From contig JADJBX010000007.1 of the NCBI GenBank assembly GCA_016703545.1, forward strand, positions 62,001 through 126,000: 64,000 bases of DNA, written 5' to 3'. This document shows, one piece after another, positions 8,769 to 17,472 of the stretch; position 1 is the stretch's first letter; every line of letters starts with the position of its first letter. This stretch comes from Candidatus Amarobacillus elongatus (lineage in GTDB: Bacteria; Chloroflexota; Dehalococcoidia; Tepidiformales; Tepidiformaceae). The translations under genes were made by a program, and so were the position numbers. Below the pieces are notes generated by a model that had not been told where the DNA came from, made no database searches, and saw nothing but the letters and a program-made list of their open reading frames with translations.

Positions 8769-9314
8769 ATGGCGGTGGTTCCGGTGGTGCGGTTGCTTTC
8801 CGCCAGTGATGTCGAGCTCGTCCGCCTGATCGACCGTGCGGAGCATGTCGAGGTCGAGTACGAGGTGGTCGACGGGCGCCTCCGCGAACGGCCGCTCACC
8901 GTGTCGGAGATCCCCGAGTGGGAGACGAGCGGGGACGGGCCGCACAGCTTCGAATTCGAACTCCGGTTCTGCCGCGAGGCACTGGAGGACGGCGGCCTCC
9001 TGCTCGGCGGGTACGTTGGTGGCGAATTCGCCGGGCTCGCGGTGGTGCAGCCCGCATACGAACCGCCGCTCGCGCGGCTCACGTTCCTGCACGTGAGCCG
9101 GCCGTTCCGGCGTACGGGTGTGGGCACGAGGCTGTGGGCGGACGCGGTGGAGCGCTGTCGTGCCGCATCCGCGGAGCGCATGTACGTTTCCGCGACGCCG
9201 ACGGGCTCCGCCGTGGGCTTCTACCTCCGCCAGGGCTGCACCCTCGCCATCCCCCCGCACCCCACCCTCGTCGCCCTCGAACCAGACGACATCCACCTGG
9301 CGCTCGCGCTCTAG
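8769..9314 (+). CDS. GNAT-family N-acetyltransferase
   Basis: 181 aa. The GNAT core is clear: beta strands 'GGYVGGEFAGLAVV', then 'FLHVSRPFRRTGVGTRLW', whose R-x-x-G-x-G-x-x-L is the pyrophosphate loop that binds acetyl-CoA (motif A), and 'AVGFYLRQGC' (motif B, with the Tyr often used as general acid). The acceptor substrate cannot be told. ATG at 8769 follows GAGAGGGGG. The gene sits between two phage-type genes and between two heptad arrays. Confidence 0.85.
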   Translation: MAVVPVVRLLSASDVELVRLIDRAEHVEVEYEVVDGRLRERPLTVSEIPEWETSGDGPHSFEFELRFCREALEDGGLLLGGYVGGEFAGLAVVQPAYEPPLARLTFLHVSRPFRRTGVGTRLWADAVERCRAASAERMYVSATPTGSAVGFYLRQGCTLAIPPHPTLVALEPDDIHLALAL

Positions 9315-9336
9315 GGCATGCCGCGGCGCTCCCCCG

Positions 9337-9371
9337 TTTCTCCTTTCTCCTTTCTCTTTGCTCTCTTGCCC
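9337..9371. repeat. heptad array (TTTCTCC type)
   Basis: Units TTTCTCC, TTTCTCC, TTTCTCT, TTGCTCT, CTTGCCC from 9337 in strict 7-nt register, 22 nt behind the GNAT stop. Same family as 8641-8713 in the opposite orientation, so the GNAT gene is bracketed by inverted copies. Confidence 0.8.
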
Positions 9372-9442
9372 TGCCACGCACCCCTCCGGGCTCCTGCCAT
9401 TCTTGCCAACCGTGGTGGGCATCTCTCCCCGGAGGTGGCCCC

Positions 9443-10787
9443 GTGGCCGCTCCTGTTTCGCAACCCCTGCGGCGCCGTGGCGCGCGCCCACCCGATCCGC
9501 CCCTGCCGCTTCGCCTGCGCCGCATGGACGAAGACCGCATGCGCCGCTACCGCGACAACCTCGACTTCTACGAGGGGCGCCAGTGGCCGGGCCGGGCCCG
9601 GCGCGGCGAACGGCGTCTCACGTTCAACTACGCGAAGGCGTTCGCGGACAAGATCACCGGGTACCTGCTGACGGGCCTTTCGGTGCAGGTCGAGGCGCGC
9701 GACGGCGACACAGCGGCCGGCCGCGACCGTGCCCGCGCCGCCGAGCTCGCCCTTCGCGAGGTCGAAGCCACGAACGGCCTTTCGCAGCTGGATTTCGAAA
9801 CCGAACTCGATTGCGCCGTGCTCGGCGACGCCTGCTACAAGGTGACGTGGGACGCCGCCGAGCGGCAGGTGCGCGTGACGGCCCCGGATGTGCAGGGCAT
9901 CTACGCCTGGCGCGTGCCGGATGACCCGTCGCGGCTGACGGCCGTGGCGTCGCAGTACCAGGTCGAGGAGCCGGGTGCGAGCAGCCTGCGGCCCGCGCCC
10001 ACGACCGTCACGGAATACTGGACGGCCGAGGCGTTCGAGGTGTGGCACGGCGAGGCGCTCGCGCGGCGAGAAGCGAACCCCTACGGCGTCATCCCCTTCG
10101 TGCTCTTCCCCAACGTCCGCGAGCCGAAGCAGGCGTGGGGCACGAGCGACCTGCCGCCCCTGGTGGAGTCGGCGCGCGAGCTGAACCGCGCCTACAGCCA
10201 GCTCAGCCAGATCCTCGAAACTCTCGGGGAACCCCATCGCCGTGCTCGAGGGGGTCGACGGGTCGTCGGATATCGCCGTCGAGCCCGGCGCGGTGTGGGA
10301 GGTGCCGGAGCGCGCGCGGGCGTATCTGCTGGACCTGCTGCAGGGCGGCGGCGTTGCGCTGCACCGCGACTACATCGACCTCATCTACCGCACGCTCCAC
10401 GACCTCGGCGAATCGCCGCGGACGGCGTTCGGGCACAACCCGCAGGGGCTGAGCGGCGTCGCCCTGAACACGGAGCTGGACCCGCTGGCGAAGAAGGTCG
10501 CGCGGAAGCGGCTGATTCGCGGGGCGGCGTACGAACGGCGGGCGGCGCTCATCCTGCGGCTGCTCGGGCGGTACGGCGGGCTGGATATCGAAGGGCTGCG
10601 GCCCGTGGCCACGTGGGGCCCGGTCCTCCCCATCGACCGCTCCCGCCAGGTCGCCGACGAGCGGTCGCTCGTGGAGGCGGGGATCCAGTCGCGGCGAACG
10701 GCGGCGGCGCACCTCGGCAGCGAGGACCCGGAAGCCGAATGGGCACGCACCGTGGAGGAACAGGGGACGGCTGCGCGGGAAGGGTGA
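9443..10787 (+). CDS. phage portal protein (SPP1 gp6-like), frameshifted
   Basis: About 447 residues after correction. 'RMRRYRDNLDFYEGRQW' and 'LTFNYAKAFADKITGYLLTG' are typical of the N-terminal part of SPP1-type portal proteins, the dodecameric ring through which DNA enters the capsid. The second half ('LAKKVARKRLI', 'YERRAALILRLLGRYG') is the helical wing/crown region. The halves are in different frames: the GGGG at 10226-10229 is one base too long, and removing one G gives a smooth join 'LETLGNPIAVLEGVDG'. GTG 9443 is preceded by GGAGGTG at 5 nt. No terminase or capsid gene is adjacent, so the module is incomplete. Confidence 0.75.
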
Positions 10788-10808
10788 TGGGGGCGCGCCC
10801 CGTCACCC
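10782..10808 (+). terminator. terminator hairpin after the portal gene
   Basis: A near-perfect palindrome, GGGTGATGGGG...CCCCGTCACCC, overlaps the portal stop codon. A second T/C-rich stretch follows. Confidence 0.6.
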
Positions 10809-10927
10809 GTTCGCCCCTGCCTTTCTCCCCGGCCGGCGTTCCATCCACCGGCGAGTGACACCGGGGTTAACTTCCGGGGGAGGCTGCCGATATCAACGGT
10901 ACCAACCGGTCACCAGAGGGAAACCCC

Positions 10928-11377
10928 ATGCGTCACACCTTCCTCGTCGTCGATAGCCAGCCCGCCGACCTCGAGGCCGTGGTCCGGCAACTGAAGCTCG
11001 TCGGCCCGGGCGCCGAGGTCCTGACGGCGCCGAGCGCGGAGGCGGCGCTGGCGCTGCTGGAAGAGCAGCGCATCGTGCCCTCGATGATCTTCGTGGACTA
11101 CCACCTCCCGGGCATGAACGGGATCGAGATGCTGGGCGAAGTGCGGCATCGCCGATGGCTGGAGCGCGCCCCCGTGGCGATGCTCTCGCAGCCGGTGGCG
11201 GATAAGGTCGTGGTCACGTCGTACCGGCTGGGAGCGTGCGCCTTCCTTTCGAAGCCCGCGCGCCCGCACGAACTGCGCGAAACCGTCCGCGACTTCGCCA
11301 TCCAACCCGTGCGAATGAACGCGGCGTCGCAGGTGCCGGGCACACCCGGCCTCGTCCGCCGCTCCGCCGCCGCCTAG
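10928..11377 (+). CDS. single-domain response regulator (CheY-like)
   Basis: 149 aa, one receiver domain. The phosphoacceptor Asp lies in 'IFVDYHLPGMNG', the switch Ser in 'VAMLSQPV' and the conserved Lys in 'AFLSKPARPHEL'. The usual acidic pair near the N-terminus is 'VVDSQ', with only one Asp. No output domain follows; about 25 polar residues form the tail. It probably relays phosphate within a multi-component pathway. The ATG follows AGAGGGAAACCCC. No kinase gene is adjacent; the window has two elsewhere. Confidence 0.88.
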   Translation: MRHTFLVVDSQPADLEAVVRQLKLVGPGAEVLTAPSAEAALALLEEQRIVPSMIFVDYHLPGMNGIEMLGEVRHRRWLERAPVAMLSQPVADKVVVTSYRLGACAFLSKPARPHELRETVRDFAIQPVRMNAASQVPGTPGLVRRSAAA

Positions 11378-11503
11378 CCCCACGCACGGCAAGAGCCCCT
11401 GGATGAAAGCCAGGCGGGACAGCGAGACACCGTTCGTACCTCAGCACGTAATACGTGCCATCGGGTAGTGACCCCGCCGCGCGCCCGGCATAGGGTGCGA
11501 TAC

Positions 11504-12916
11504 ATGGAGAGCTTCGGGTACGCGGCGAAGCACGAGGGCGAGCTGAACGCCCGCCAGCGCGAGGTCCTGCGGCTGCTGGCCGAGGGGCGCACGAACGCCG
11601 AGATCGCGGCCGTGCTCGCCATCACCCTCGATGGCGCCAAGTGGAACGTCAGCGAAATCCTCTCGAAGCTCGGCTTCGCCTCGCGAGAGGAGGCGGCGGC
11701 GTACTGGCGGTGGCGCAACCGCCCGGCAGCGCGGCTGCAGCGGCTCGCGCGGGCGCTGGTCCCGGTCGGCGGCCTCAAGCTCGCGGCCGGCGGGAGCGCG
11801 CTGGCGGTGGCGGGCGTGGCCGCCGCCGTCGTGCTCGTGCTCGCCCTCCGCGGCGGCGGCGATGAGCCCATCCCGCCCGGCCCGTTCGCCGTGACCATCC
11901 AGGTCGAGGTGCAACCCGAGGGCGGCCGGTCGACGGTGCGGTGGTGGCACCAGGACAACCGCCATTACCGGTACGAGATCTCCGGGCCGCCCGCCGGCGG
12001 ACGCACCCTGACCGCCGTCGCCGACGGCCAATGGCTGTGGTACGACAGCGCCACCGAGACGACCTACCAGCGCACCGGGATCCCGGACCTCCCGGCGGGA
12101 ACGGTCGCGTCGCTGCCCATCTCGGTGCTCATCGGGCCCTCGAACGCCGGCACCTTCGACGGCTTTCTCGATGAGCTGCGAAGCATGAACCGCGCGCCCG
12201 GTTCGTTCGCCCGCGTGACCGGCAGCGCTCGCGTGCTCGGGTACGACACCACCGTGGTCGACTGGGGGCCCGCGTGGTCGAGCTCGGGCAGCACCAACGG
12301 CGGGCCGCCGACGGCGACCACGGGCGGCGTTTCGCGGCTCTGGGTGGAACCACGCAGCCTCTGGGTCCTGCGGTACGAGTCCGACGGGCTCGACGGCGAG
12401 CGGATCCGCGCGGAGATTACCGGCCTCGACTTCGGCGGCATTGATCCCGCGCGGTTCGTCTTCGAACCCCCTGCGGGCAAGGCCATGGGCCCGGCAAGTG
12501 ACGCGGCGAGCGGCGCCGTGAGCGATGACGGCTATGGCAACCCCTCGCGCGTGGGCTGGTACCTGGTCCCGGCGATGCCCCCGGGGTACGGCATCCGCAG
12601 CTGGGAGGGAAACGCCCGCGACCCCTCCGGTTCCAGCACGACCTGGCTCGTCCACCAGTCTGGCAGCTTCAAGGAGCTCGATCAGAACCCGTACGTGCGC
12701 ATCTTCCAGGGGCCATCGGCGGCATTCGCGGGGACGCCGGCGGCGGGAGACCCCGTGACGCTCGCGAACGGCGTGACGGCGACGGTCGTGACGGAGGCGG
12801 GCGGCATCGTCCGGCTGGTGTTCGATGACGGCGAAACGCGGGTGACCATCACCACGAACGCGCTCAGCCGCGACGAGCTTGCCGCCTTCGCCGGGACGCT
12901 GCGAAAGCACCGTTAG
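11504..12916 (+). CDS. LuxR-type HTH fused to TM and extracytoplasmic domain
   Basis: 470 aa. Residues about 9-60 are a LuxR/GerE-type HTH ('LNARQREVLRLLAEGRTNAE', then 'LSKLGFASREEAAAY'). A basic linker follows, then one TM helix (about 95-117, 'ALAVAGVAAAVVLVLAL') and a roughly 350-residue outer domain rich in beta strands, with 'WLWYDSATETTYQR' and 'FVFEPPAGKAMGP' patterns like LolA/outer-membrane carrier-type folds. The topology suggests a one-component membrane regulator that reads an external signal. There is no phosphorylation domain. It stands alone and converges on a small gene. Confidence 0.7.
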   Translation: MESFGYAAKHEGELNARQREVLRLLAEGRTNAEIAAVLAITLDGAKWNVSEILSKLGFASREEAAAYWRWRNRPAARLQRLARALVPVGGLKLAAGGSALAVAGVAAAVVLVLALRGGGDEPIPPGPFAVTIQVEVQPEGGRSTVRWWHQDNRHYRYEISGPPAGGRTLTAVADGQWLWYDSATETTYQRTGIPDLPAGTVASLPISVLIGPSNAGTFDGFLDELRSMNRAPGSFARVTGSARVLGYDTTVVDWGPAWSSSGSTNGGPPTATTGGVSRLWVEPRSLWVLRYESDGLDGERIRAEITGLDFGGIDPARFVFEPPAGKAMGPASDAASGAVSDDGYGNPSRVGWYLVPAMPPGYGIRSWEGNARDPSGSSTTWLVHQSGSFKELDQNPYVRIFQGPSAAFAGTPAAGDPVTLANGVTATVVTEAGGIVRLVFDDGETRVTITTNALSRDELAAFAGTLRKHR

Positions 12917-12934
12917 GGCGGGACAGCGGGCGGC

Positions 12935-13182
12935 TTACTCGAAAATGGCGTCGAGGTCGGCGTCGGTAATGCCGTGCTGGGCCCAAACCGCGCGCCAGCC
13001 GCCATCGGCGCCCCTCGGACATCCTCGGCGCGAATGGGGCCGGCGGCTTCGAAGGCGGACGAGAGGTCGTGCGCGGGAAGGCCGCCGTTCGCGTGCAGCT
13101 CGGCAAGGTGCATCTCGGCGAGCCAGAGCAGCTCTTCGGGGAGGGCGTCGACGAGGGCGTGAAGGGCATCGCGCGTGGACAC
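12935..13182 (-). CDS. 82-aa helical protein, frameshifted
   Basis: 'LHALVDALPEELLWLAEMHL' is a helix found in many short proteins related to DUF2281-type antitoxin partners. The C-terminus 'WRAVWAQHGITDADLDAIFE' appears only if one C is added to the run at 13011-13014. As written, the frame runs on as low-complexity sequence to 12913. No toxin gene neighbours it, so the antitoxin idea is weak. Confidence 0.5.
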
Positions 13183-13214
13183 CCCGGCAGTGTACCGCGC
13201 CGCGGCCGCTCGGG

Positions 13215-14571
13215 TTACAGCGCCTCTCCGGTGCGAACGATGCCCTCGCGGCTCACGCGTTCGAGCAGCGCCGCGGCGGTTTCCCCGAGGACGGGGAGCG
13301 GGCTATCGGTGACCTCAGCGAGCGGCACCAGCACGAAGCCGCGCTCCGCCAGGAGCGCGTGGGGCACCTGCAGGTCCGGCTCGTCCGTGCGCCCGGGCCC
13401 GTGAAAGAGGATGTCGATATCGATGGGGCGCGGTCCCCAGCGCGGGCCGGGAACGCGGCCAAGCTCCGCCTCGATCGCCTTCGCGACGGTCAGCAGCTCG
13501 CGGACCGTGAGCGTCGTTTCGCCCGCCACGGCGGCGTTCAGGAAGGGCGGCTGGTCGGCGGGCACCGGCGGCGTCTCCCAGATCGAGGAGCGCCGCGCGA
13601 ACGTCACGCCGCGCGCTTCGAGGAGGGCGACGGCGCGGCGCAGGTTCCCGGCGCGGTCCCCAGGTTGGACCCCAGCGCAAGCACGACCGGGACGGTAGCC
13701 GGTGCTTCGTGGCGCCAGTGGGCGCGGACGGTGGCGTCGGACACGCTCACCACGCGTGCCATCGCCCGCACGTCGTGCACGCGCACGATGTCGGCGCCGC
13801 CGGCGATGCCGAGCGCGACGAGCGCCGCCGTCCCCTCCACGCGCTGGTCCACGGGAAGCCCGAGGATGAACCCGATGGTCGACTTTCGAGACGGCCCAAG
13901 CAGCAGCGGCAGCTCGAAGCTGCCAAGTTCGGCGAGGCGCCGGACCATCTCGAGGTTCTGTTCCGGCTTCCAGCCAAAGCCAAAGCCCGGGTCGAGGATG
14001 ATGCGCGAGCGCGGCACGCCCGCCGTGCCGGCGAGAGCGAGGGTAGCGGCGAAGCCAGCCGCGATATCGGCCATGGTCTCGCGGTGGGGCCGGCCCCGCT
14101 GGTTGTGCATGGCGATGAGCGCGGCCCCGTGCCGCGCGACCACCCCCGCCATGGCGGCGTCGTGGCGGAGGCCGTGGATGTCGTTGATGGCGTCGGCGCC
14201 GGCCGCGAGGGCGGCGTCCGCCACGCTGGCGTGGTAGGTATCGACCGAGACCGGCAGCGACGTGGCCGCGCGCACCGCTTCGAGGCTGGGCATCAGCCGT
14301 CGAAGTTCCTCGGCGGGGTCCAGCTCCGGCGCGCCGGGGCGGGACGATTCGGCGCCAATATCGACGAGGTCGGCCCCCTCGGCCTCGGCGGCGCGGGCCG
14401 CACGGGCAGCTGCTCCGGGGTCGCTGCCGAGCCCATCGCCCGAGAACGAATCCGGGGTGACGTTCACGACGGCGCAGACGTACGTCCGTTCGCCCCAGGC
14501 GAAGCGGCGGCCTCGCAGGTCGAGCGCGGCACGGTGTAGCGCCGGCGCAGGGGGTCGGCGGGGTAGGCCAT
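13215..14571 (-). CDS. folP-folK: dihydropteroate synthase-HPPK fusion, frameshifted
   Basis: The N-terminal part is DHPS: 'VVNVTPDSFSGDG', 'VDIGAESSRPGA', 'DPGFGFGWKPEQNLEM' (pterin and sulfonamide-site residues), 'LLLGPSRKSTIGFI'. The C-terminal part is HPPK: 'LALGSNLGDRAGNLRRA' and 'WGPRPIDIDILFHG' (metal-binding D-x-D). The DHPS frame runs without stop into the HPPK start, so a DHPS-HPPK fusion is encoded once two G/C-run gaps are filled (13658-13661, and 14560-14563 or 14550-14554). Together they make 7,8-dihydropteroate in folate synthesis. ATG 14571 lies 6 nt after the JAMM gene stop. The domain order is the reverse of the usual HPPK-DHPS fusions. Confidence 0.8.
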
Positions 14572-14577
14572 GCGGGG

Positions 14578-15000
14578 TCAGCCCTCGATGACGTCGAACT
14601 CGTGCTCGTGCGCGGCGCCGTCCTCGATGTACCAGGCCCGCGCGACAGGGTTCTCGCGGTCGGCCACGCCGATCACGAAGTGGACGTAGGGCGGGCCAAA
14701 GAACGGCCCCATGGCACGGATATCGGTGGGGCTGGGGCGCGGCTCGCTGCCGGTGTGCGAATGGTAGAAGCCGGCCAGCTCCGCGCCCGAGTCGTCGATC
14801 GCGGTCTCGATGCGGCGCGTCTCGAGGGGGTCGAGTTTGAAGCGGTAGGGGCTCGCCTCGATGTTGCGCGCGCGGTGGATGGCGGTGACGGTGCCGTCGC
14901 GGGCGGCGAGCAGGCCGCAGCACTCCACCGGCGCGTCTTCGAGGGCGTGGGCGATCATGGCGTCGAGGTGTTCGCGGCGGAGCGTGATGACGGTGCTCAT
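14578..15000 (-). CDS. JAMM/MPN-domain metalloprotease
   Basis: 140 aa, one JAB1/MPN domain. The zinc site is complete: Glu in 'PVECCGLLA' and 'HSHTGSEPRPSPTD', which fits H-x-H-x7-S-x2-D. Stand-alone bacterial JAMM proteins cleave isopeptide or C-terminal tails, for instance releasing ubiquitin-like sulfur carriers from their partners. No MoaD/ThiS-like gene is adjacent. It is the first gene of a short unit with the folate fusion gene. Confidence 0.88.
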   Translation of the reverse strand: MSTVITLRREHLDAMIAHALEDAPVECCGLLAARDGTVTAIHRARNIEASPYRFKLDPLETRRIETAIDDSGAELAGFYHSHTGSEPRPSPTDIRAMGPFFGPPYVHFVIGVADRENPVARAWYIEDGAAHEHEFDVIEG

Positions 15001-15148
15001 GGTGATACCAGTGTACGAGCGCCACGGGATTCGTTCCCGCGGACGTCGCGGGGGCTGGCCGCGGGCGTCGCGGGGGCTGGCCCCACCCGCCGGACGTGCC
15101 TGCGCCCTCGACAATGCGCGCGCCGCGTTGGTAGTCTGAAACCCGCAC

Positions 15149-15224
15149 GCCTCCGTGGCTCAGTTGGCAGAGCAGCCGTTTCGTAAATGGCAGGTCGTCG
15201 GTTCGAGTCCGACCGGAGGCTCCA
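15149..15224 (+). tRNA. tRNA-Thr (CGT anticodon)
   Basis: A full cloverleaf can be drawn: acceptor GCCTCCG/CGGAGGC, D stem GCTC/GAGC, anticodon stem GCCGT/ATGGC with loop TTCGTAA (anticodon CGT, reading ACG), T arm GTCGG-TTCGAGT-CCGAC, discriminator T and an encoded CCA. No integrase or repeated 3' end was seen near it. Confidence 0.95.
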
Positions 15225-15323
15225 GCGTGTTCCATGAACGACCCCGGTATGGGGTCGTTTCCTTTTGGGCGAAACGTGACGCGGCGGGGGAACCTTTTCG
15301 CCCCGTCGCGCGTTCCTTCAGGC

Positions 15324-15878
15324 ATGGGGCGCAGGGTACTGGTGCTGGTTGGCGCGGCCATCGCCGCGGGTGCGGCCGTGCTGACGGCCGCCGCGCTTGG
15401 CCTCGGCCTCCCCGGCGACGGCGATGACGGCGCGCGCACCGGTGGCGCGGCCGCAGCCTCCCCCGTACCGAGCGGCGGACCGGCCATTCGCCCGGGCCCC
15501 GAGGCCACACTCGTCACCGCGAACGGCGCGGCTCACACCGCCGCCGCGGGCACGCGTTGCTGGGCGGGCGCCTGCATCGATTACGTTGGTCCACTGACGA
15601 ACGTGACGCCGATCGCGGTGGCCCCCGGCGAGCGGCTCACCCTCACTTTCGCCCCCGGCGTGCCGCGCGAACAGACGCTGCAGTGGCTGCCCGTGACCGG
15701 CGCGGCGCCGCATCCGGGCCCCGGCGGCATCGCCTGGAGCATGCCCCCCGGTGGCGGCATCCCCGCTCAGCCCGCGTCGCTTGCCGCGCCCGCGGAACCG
15801 GGGCGCTACCTCCTCGTCAGTTTCGCGTGGTGGGCCCAGGGCGATGCCGGGCACGCCTGGTACCTCGAGGTCCGCTGA
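15324..15878 (+). CDS. secreted protein of unknown function
   Basis: 184 aa. A TM/signal segment (about 5-27, 'VLVLVGAAIAAGAAVLTAAA') is followed by a low-complexity linker and a compact beta domain with two cysteines ('GTRCWAGACIDYVG') and a C-terminal 'WWAQGDAGHAWYLEVR'. The beta strand pattern recalls a small immunoglobulin-like or cupredoxin-like fold, but I do not recognise the family. The next gene, a cyclophilin, follows after 35 nt. Confidence 0.6.
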   Translation: MGRRVLVLVGAAIAAGAAVLTAAALGLGLPGDGDDGARTGGAAAASPVPSGGPAIRPGPEATLVTANGAAHTAAAGTRCWAGACIDYVGPLTNVTPIAVAPGERLTLTFAPGVPREQTLQWLPVTGAAPHPGPGGIAWSMPPGGGIPAQPASLAAPAEPGRYLLVSFAWWAQGDAGHAWYLEVR

Positions 15879-15913
15879 GTGGCCCCTGCGCCCGCGGCCG
15901 CTAGCATCGAGCC

Positions 15914-16537
15914 ATGAGTTCGCGTTCGGGCGCCATCATCGTCGGGGCCTTCGGCCTGCTTGTGCTCGGCTTCGTCACCGGCCTGGCCGTCTTCGTCTTC
16001 GGCCTCGGCGACGACGAACAGAACCCGGACATCCCGAATAAGCGGCGGTACGAGCAGGCCGCCCAGGTGGTCGACCCCAACAAGCGCTACACCGCGATTG
16101 TCGAGACGAACCAGGGTACCTTCACGATGGAGCTGCTGGCGGACCAATCGCCGGCGACGGTAAACGTGTTCGTGTTCCTCGCGCGCGAACGGTTCTGGGA
16201 CGGCCTGCGCTTTCACCGCGTGGTCGCGAACTTCGTCGCGCAGACGGGCGACCCCACGGGCGAGGGCAGCGGCGGCGCTGGCTTCGAAACCGAACAGGAA
16301 CCGAACGCGATGAAGAACACGCGCGGGACGGTGGCGATGGCCCGAGCGGCCGGTTCGACGAAGTTCGGCAGCCAGTGGTTCGTGAACCTCTCCGACAACA
16401 CCAACCTCGATGTCGAAGCGCCGCGCCAGAAGCCGTTCTACCCGTTCGCGCGCGTCACCGCGGGCATGGACGTGGTCGACCGCATCAACCAGGGCGACCG
16501 GATCGTCCGCGTGACCATCGAGGAATCGGCGAAGTAG
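15914..16537 (+). CDS. membrane-anchored cyclophilin-type peptidyl-prolyl isomerase
   Basis: 207 aa: a TM anchor (about 7-30, 'AIIVGAFGLLVLGFVTGLAV') and then a cyclophilin domain facing outward. Signature parts are 'FWDGLRFHRVVANFVAQTGD', with the catalytic Arg in FHR, and 'GSQWFVNLSDNTNLD'. It speeds cis-trans proline isomerisation of exported proteins. The stop is 3 nt from the converging stop of the next lipoprotein gene. Confidence 0.92.
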   Translation: MSSRSGAIIVGAFGLLVLGFVTGLAVFVFGLGDDEQNPDIPNKRRYEQAAQVVDPNKRYTAIVETNQGTFTMELLADQSPATVNVFVFLARERFWDGLRFHRVVANFVAQTGDPTGEGSGGAGFETEQEPNAMKNTRGTVAMARAAGSTKFGSQWFVNLSDNTNLDVEAPRQKPFYPFARVTAGMDVVDRINQGDRIVRVTIEESAK

Positions 16538-16540
16538 CGG

Positions 16541-17377
16541 CTACGGCTTGAGCTGCGTGGTCGCGATGGTGAACTGGTAGAACTCCCACGAGGTGGCCGA
16601 AGGGCGCCCGGTGAGCAGCACGACGAAGTCGCGATCGGCCTGGGGGAAATCGAATTCGACCTGGTGGGCCTCGGTGAGGCCGTCGGCGGAGACGCCCGAC
16701 TTTTCGAGCCCACCGGCGCCGACGAACGTCACCGAGCACGGGCGCAGCGGCGAGCACCCCGTCTTCGATGCGAACAGGATGACGCTGCCGGTGGTGAGCG
16801 GGCCGGGGGCGGCCTTCGCGTTGGTCCACGTCGCCTTGCCCTTGAGGCCGGGCAGCAGCTCGAGCTTCGGCGCCGAGTCGCCACCGCCCCAATACTGGCG
16901 GCCAACGACGCCGCCCACGTCGATCGCACCGGTCGCGACGTTGCCGAGCGCGTCGGTGAGCGTGACTTCCACGCGCACCGGCTCGTTCGCCGTGCCGACG
17001 GAGGCCGTGTGCTCGGACTGCCGGACGCCGGCGGGCGGGACCTGGGCGCCGATCGACGCGCCTTTCGCACCCGTGACCTTGAACACCGCCGCGGTGTCGA
17101 TGTCGGTCCCCACGACGACGTTGATCGCGCCCGAGCCCACGTTGTCGTGCCGCATATAAAGGACAGCGGGCAGGCGCACGCGCGTGGTGGCGGTGGGCAG
17201 CGGCGTCCCCGCGGCGGTAGGGCTCGCCGCGGGCGAGGGCGTGCCCGCCGCGGCGGACGCCGAGGCCGAGGCCGGCGAGGGGGTGGCGTCCCCGGCATCG
17301 TCCCCACCGCACGCGACGGCGAAGAGGAGCGCGAAGAAGACGGCGGGGAGCAGGGCGAAGGTTCGCATGAGTGCCAT
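16541..17377 (-). CDS. lipoprotein with Thr/Ser/Pro linker
   Basis: 278 aa. A signal peptide ends in lipobox 'FAVACG', then a repetitive Pro/Ser/Thr/Ala linker of about 40 residues, then an outer beta-rich domain with one cysteine pair ('GCSPLRPCSVTF'). No known family recognised. ATG at 17368 (MRTF) is a possible later start. Confidence 0.65.
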   Translation of the reverse strand: MALMRTFALLPAVFFALLFAVACGGDDAGDATPSPASASASAAAGTPSPAASPTAAGTPLPTATTRVRLPAVLYMRHDNVGSGAINVVVGTDIDTAAVFKVTGAKGASIGAQVPPAGVRQSEHTASVGTANEPVRVEVTLTDALGNVATGAIDVGGVVGRQYWGGGDSAPKLELLPGLKGKATWTNAKAAPGPLTTGSVILFASKTGCSPLRPCSVTFVGAGGLEKSGVSADGLTEAHQVEFDFPQADRDFVVLLTGRPSATSWEFYQFTIATTQLKP

Positions 17378-17472
17378 CTTTGCCGAGCGGCGTCACAGGC
17401 GAAAGCGCACGGGGCAGGCGCCTTGACGCTTGCCCGGCCCCTCGTTCGAGTTAGAGTACTTGGAGCGCAACC

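Noticed and set aside
12935..13182. Toxin-antitoxin locus
   Set aside because: The small helical protein resembles antitoxin partners only loosely, and no toxin gene is beside it.
15048..15095. Direct repeat of GTCGCGGGGGCTGGCC upstream of the JAMM gene
   Set aside because: Two copies only, not in a 7-nt register, so not counted with the heptad arrays.
15149..15224. tRNA-Thr as an attachment site for the phage-type block
   Set aside because: No integrase and no repeat of the tRNA 3' end was found, and the phage genes lie more than 4 kb away.
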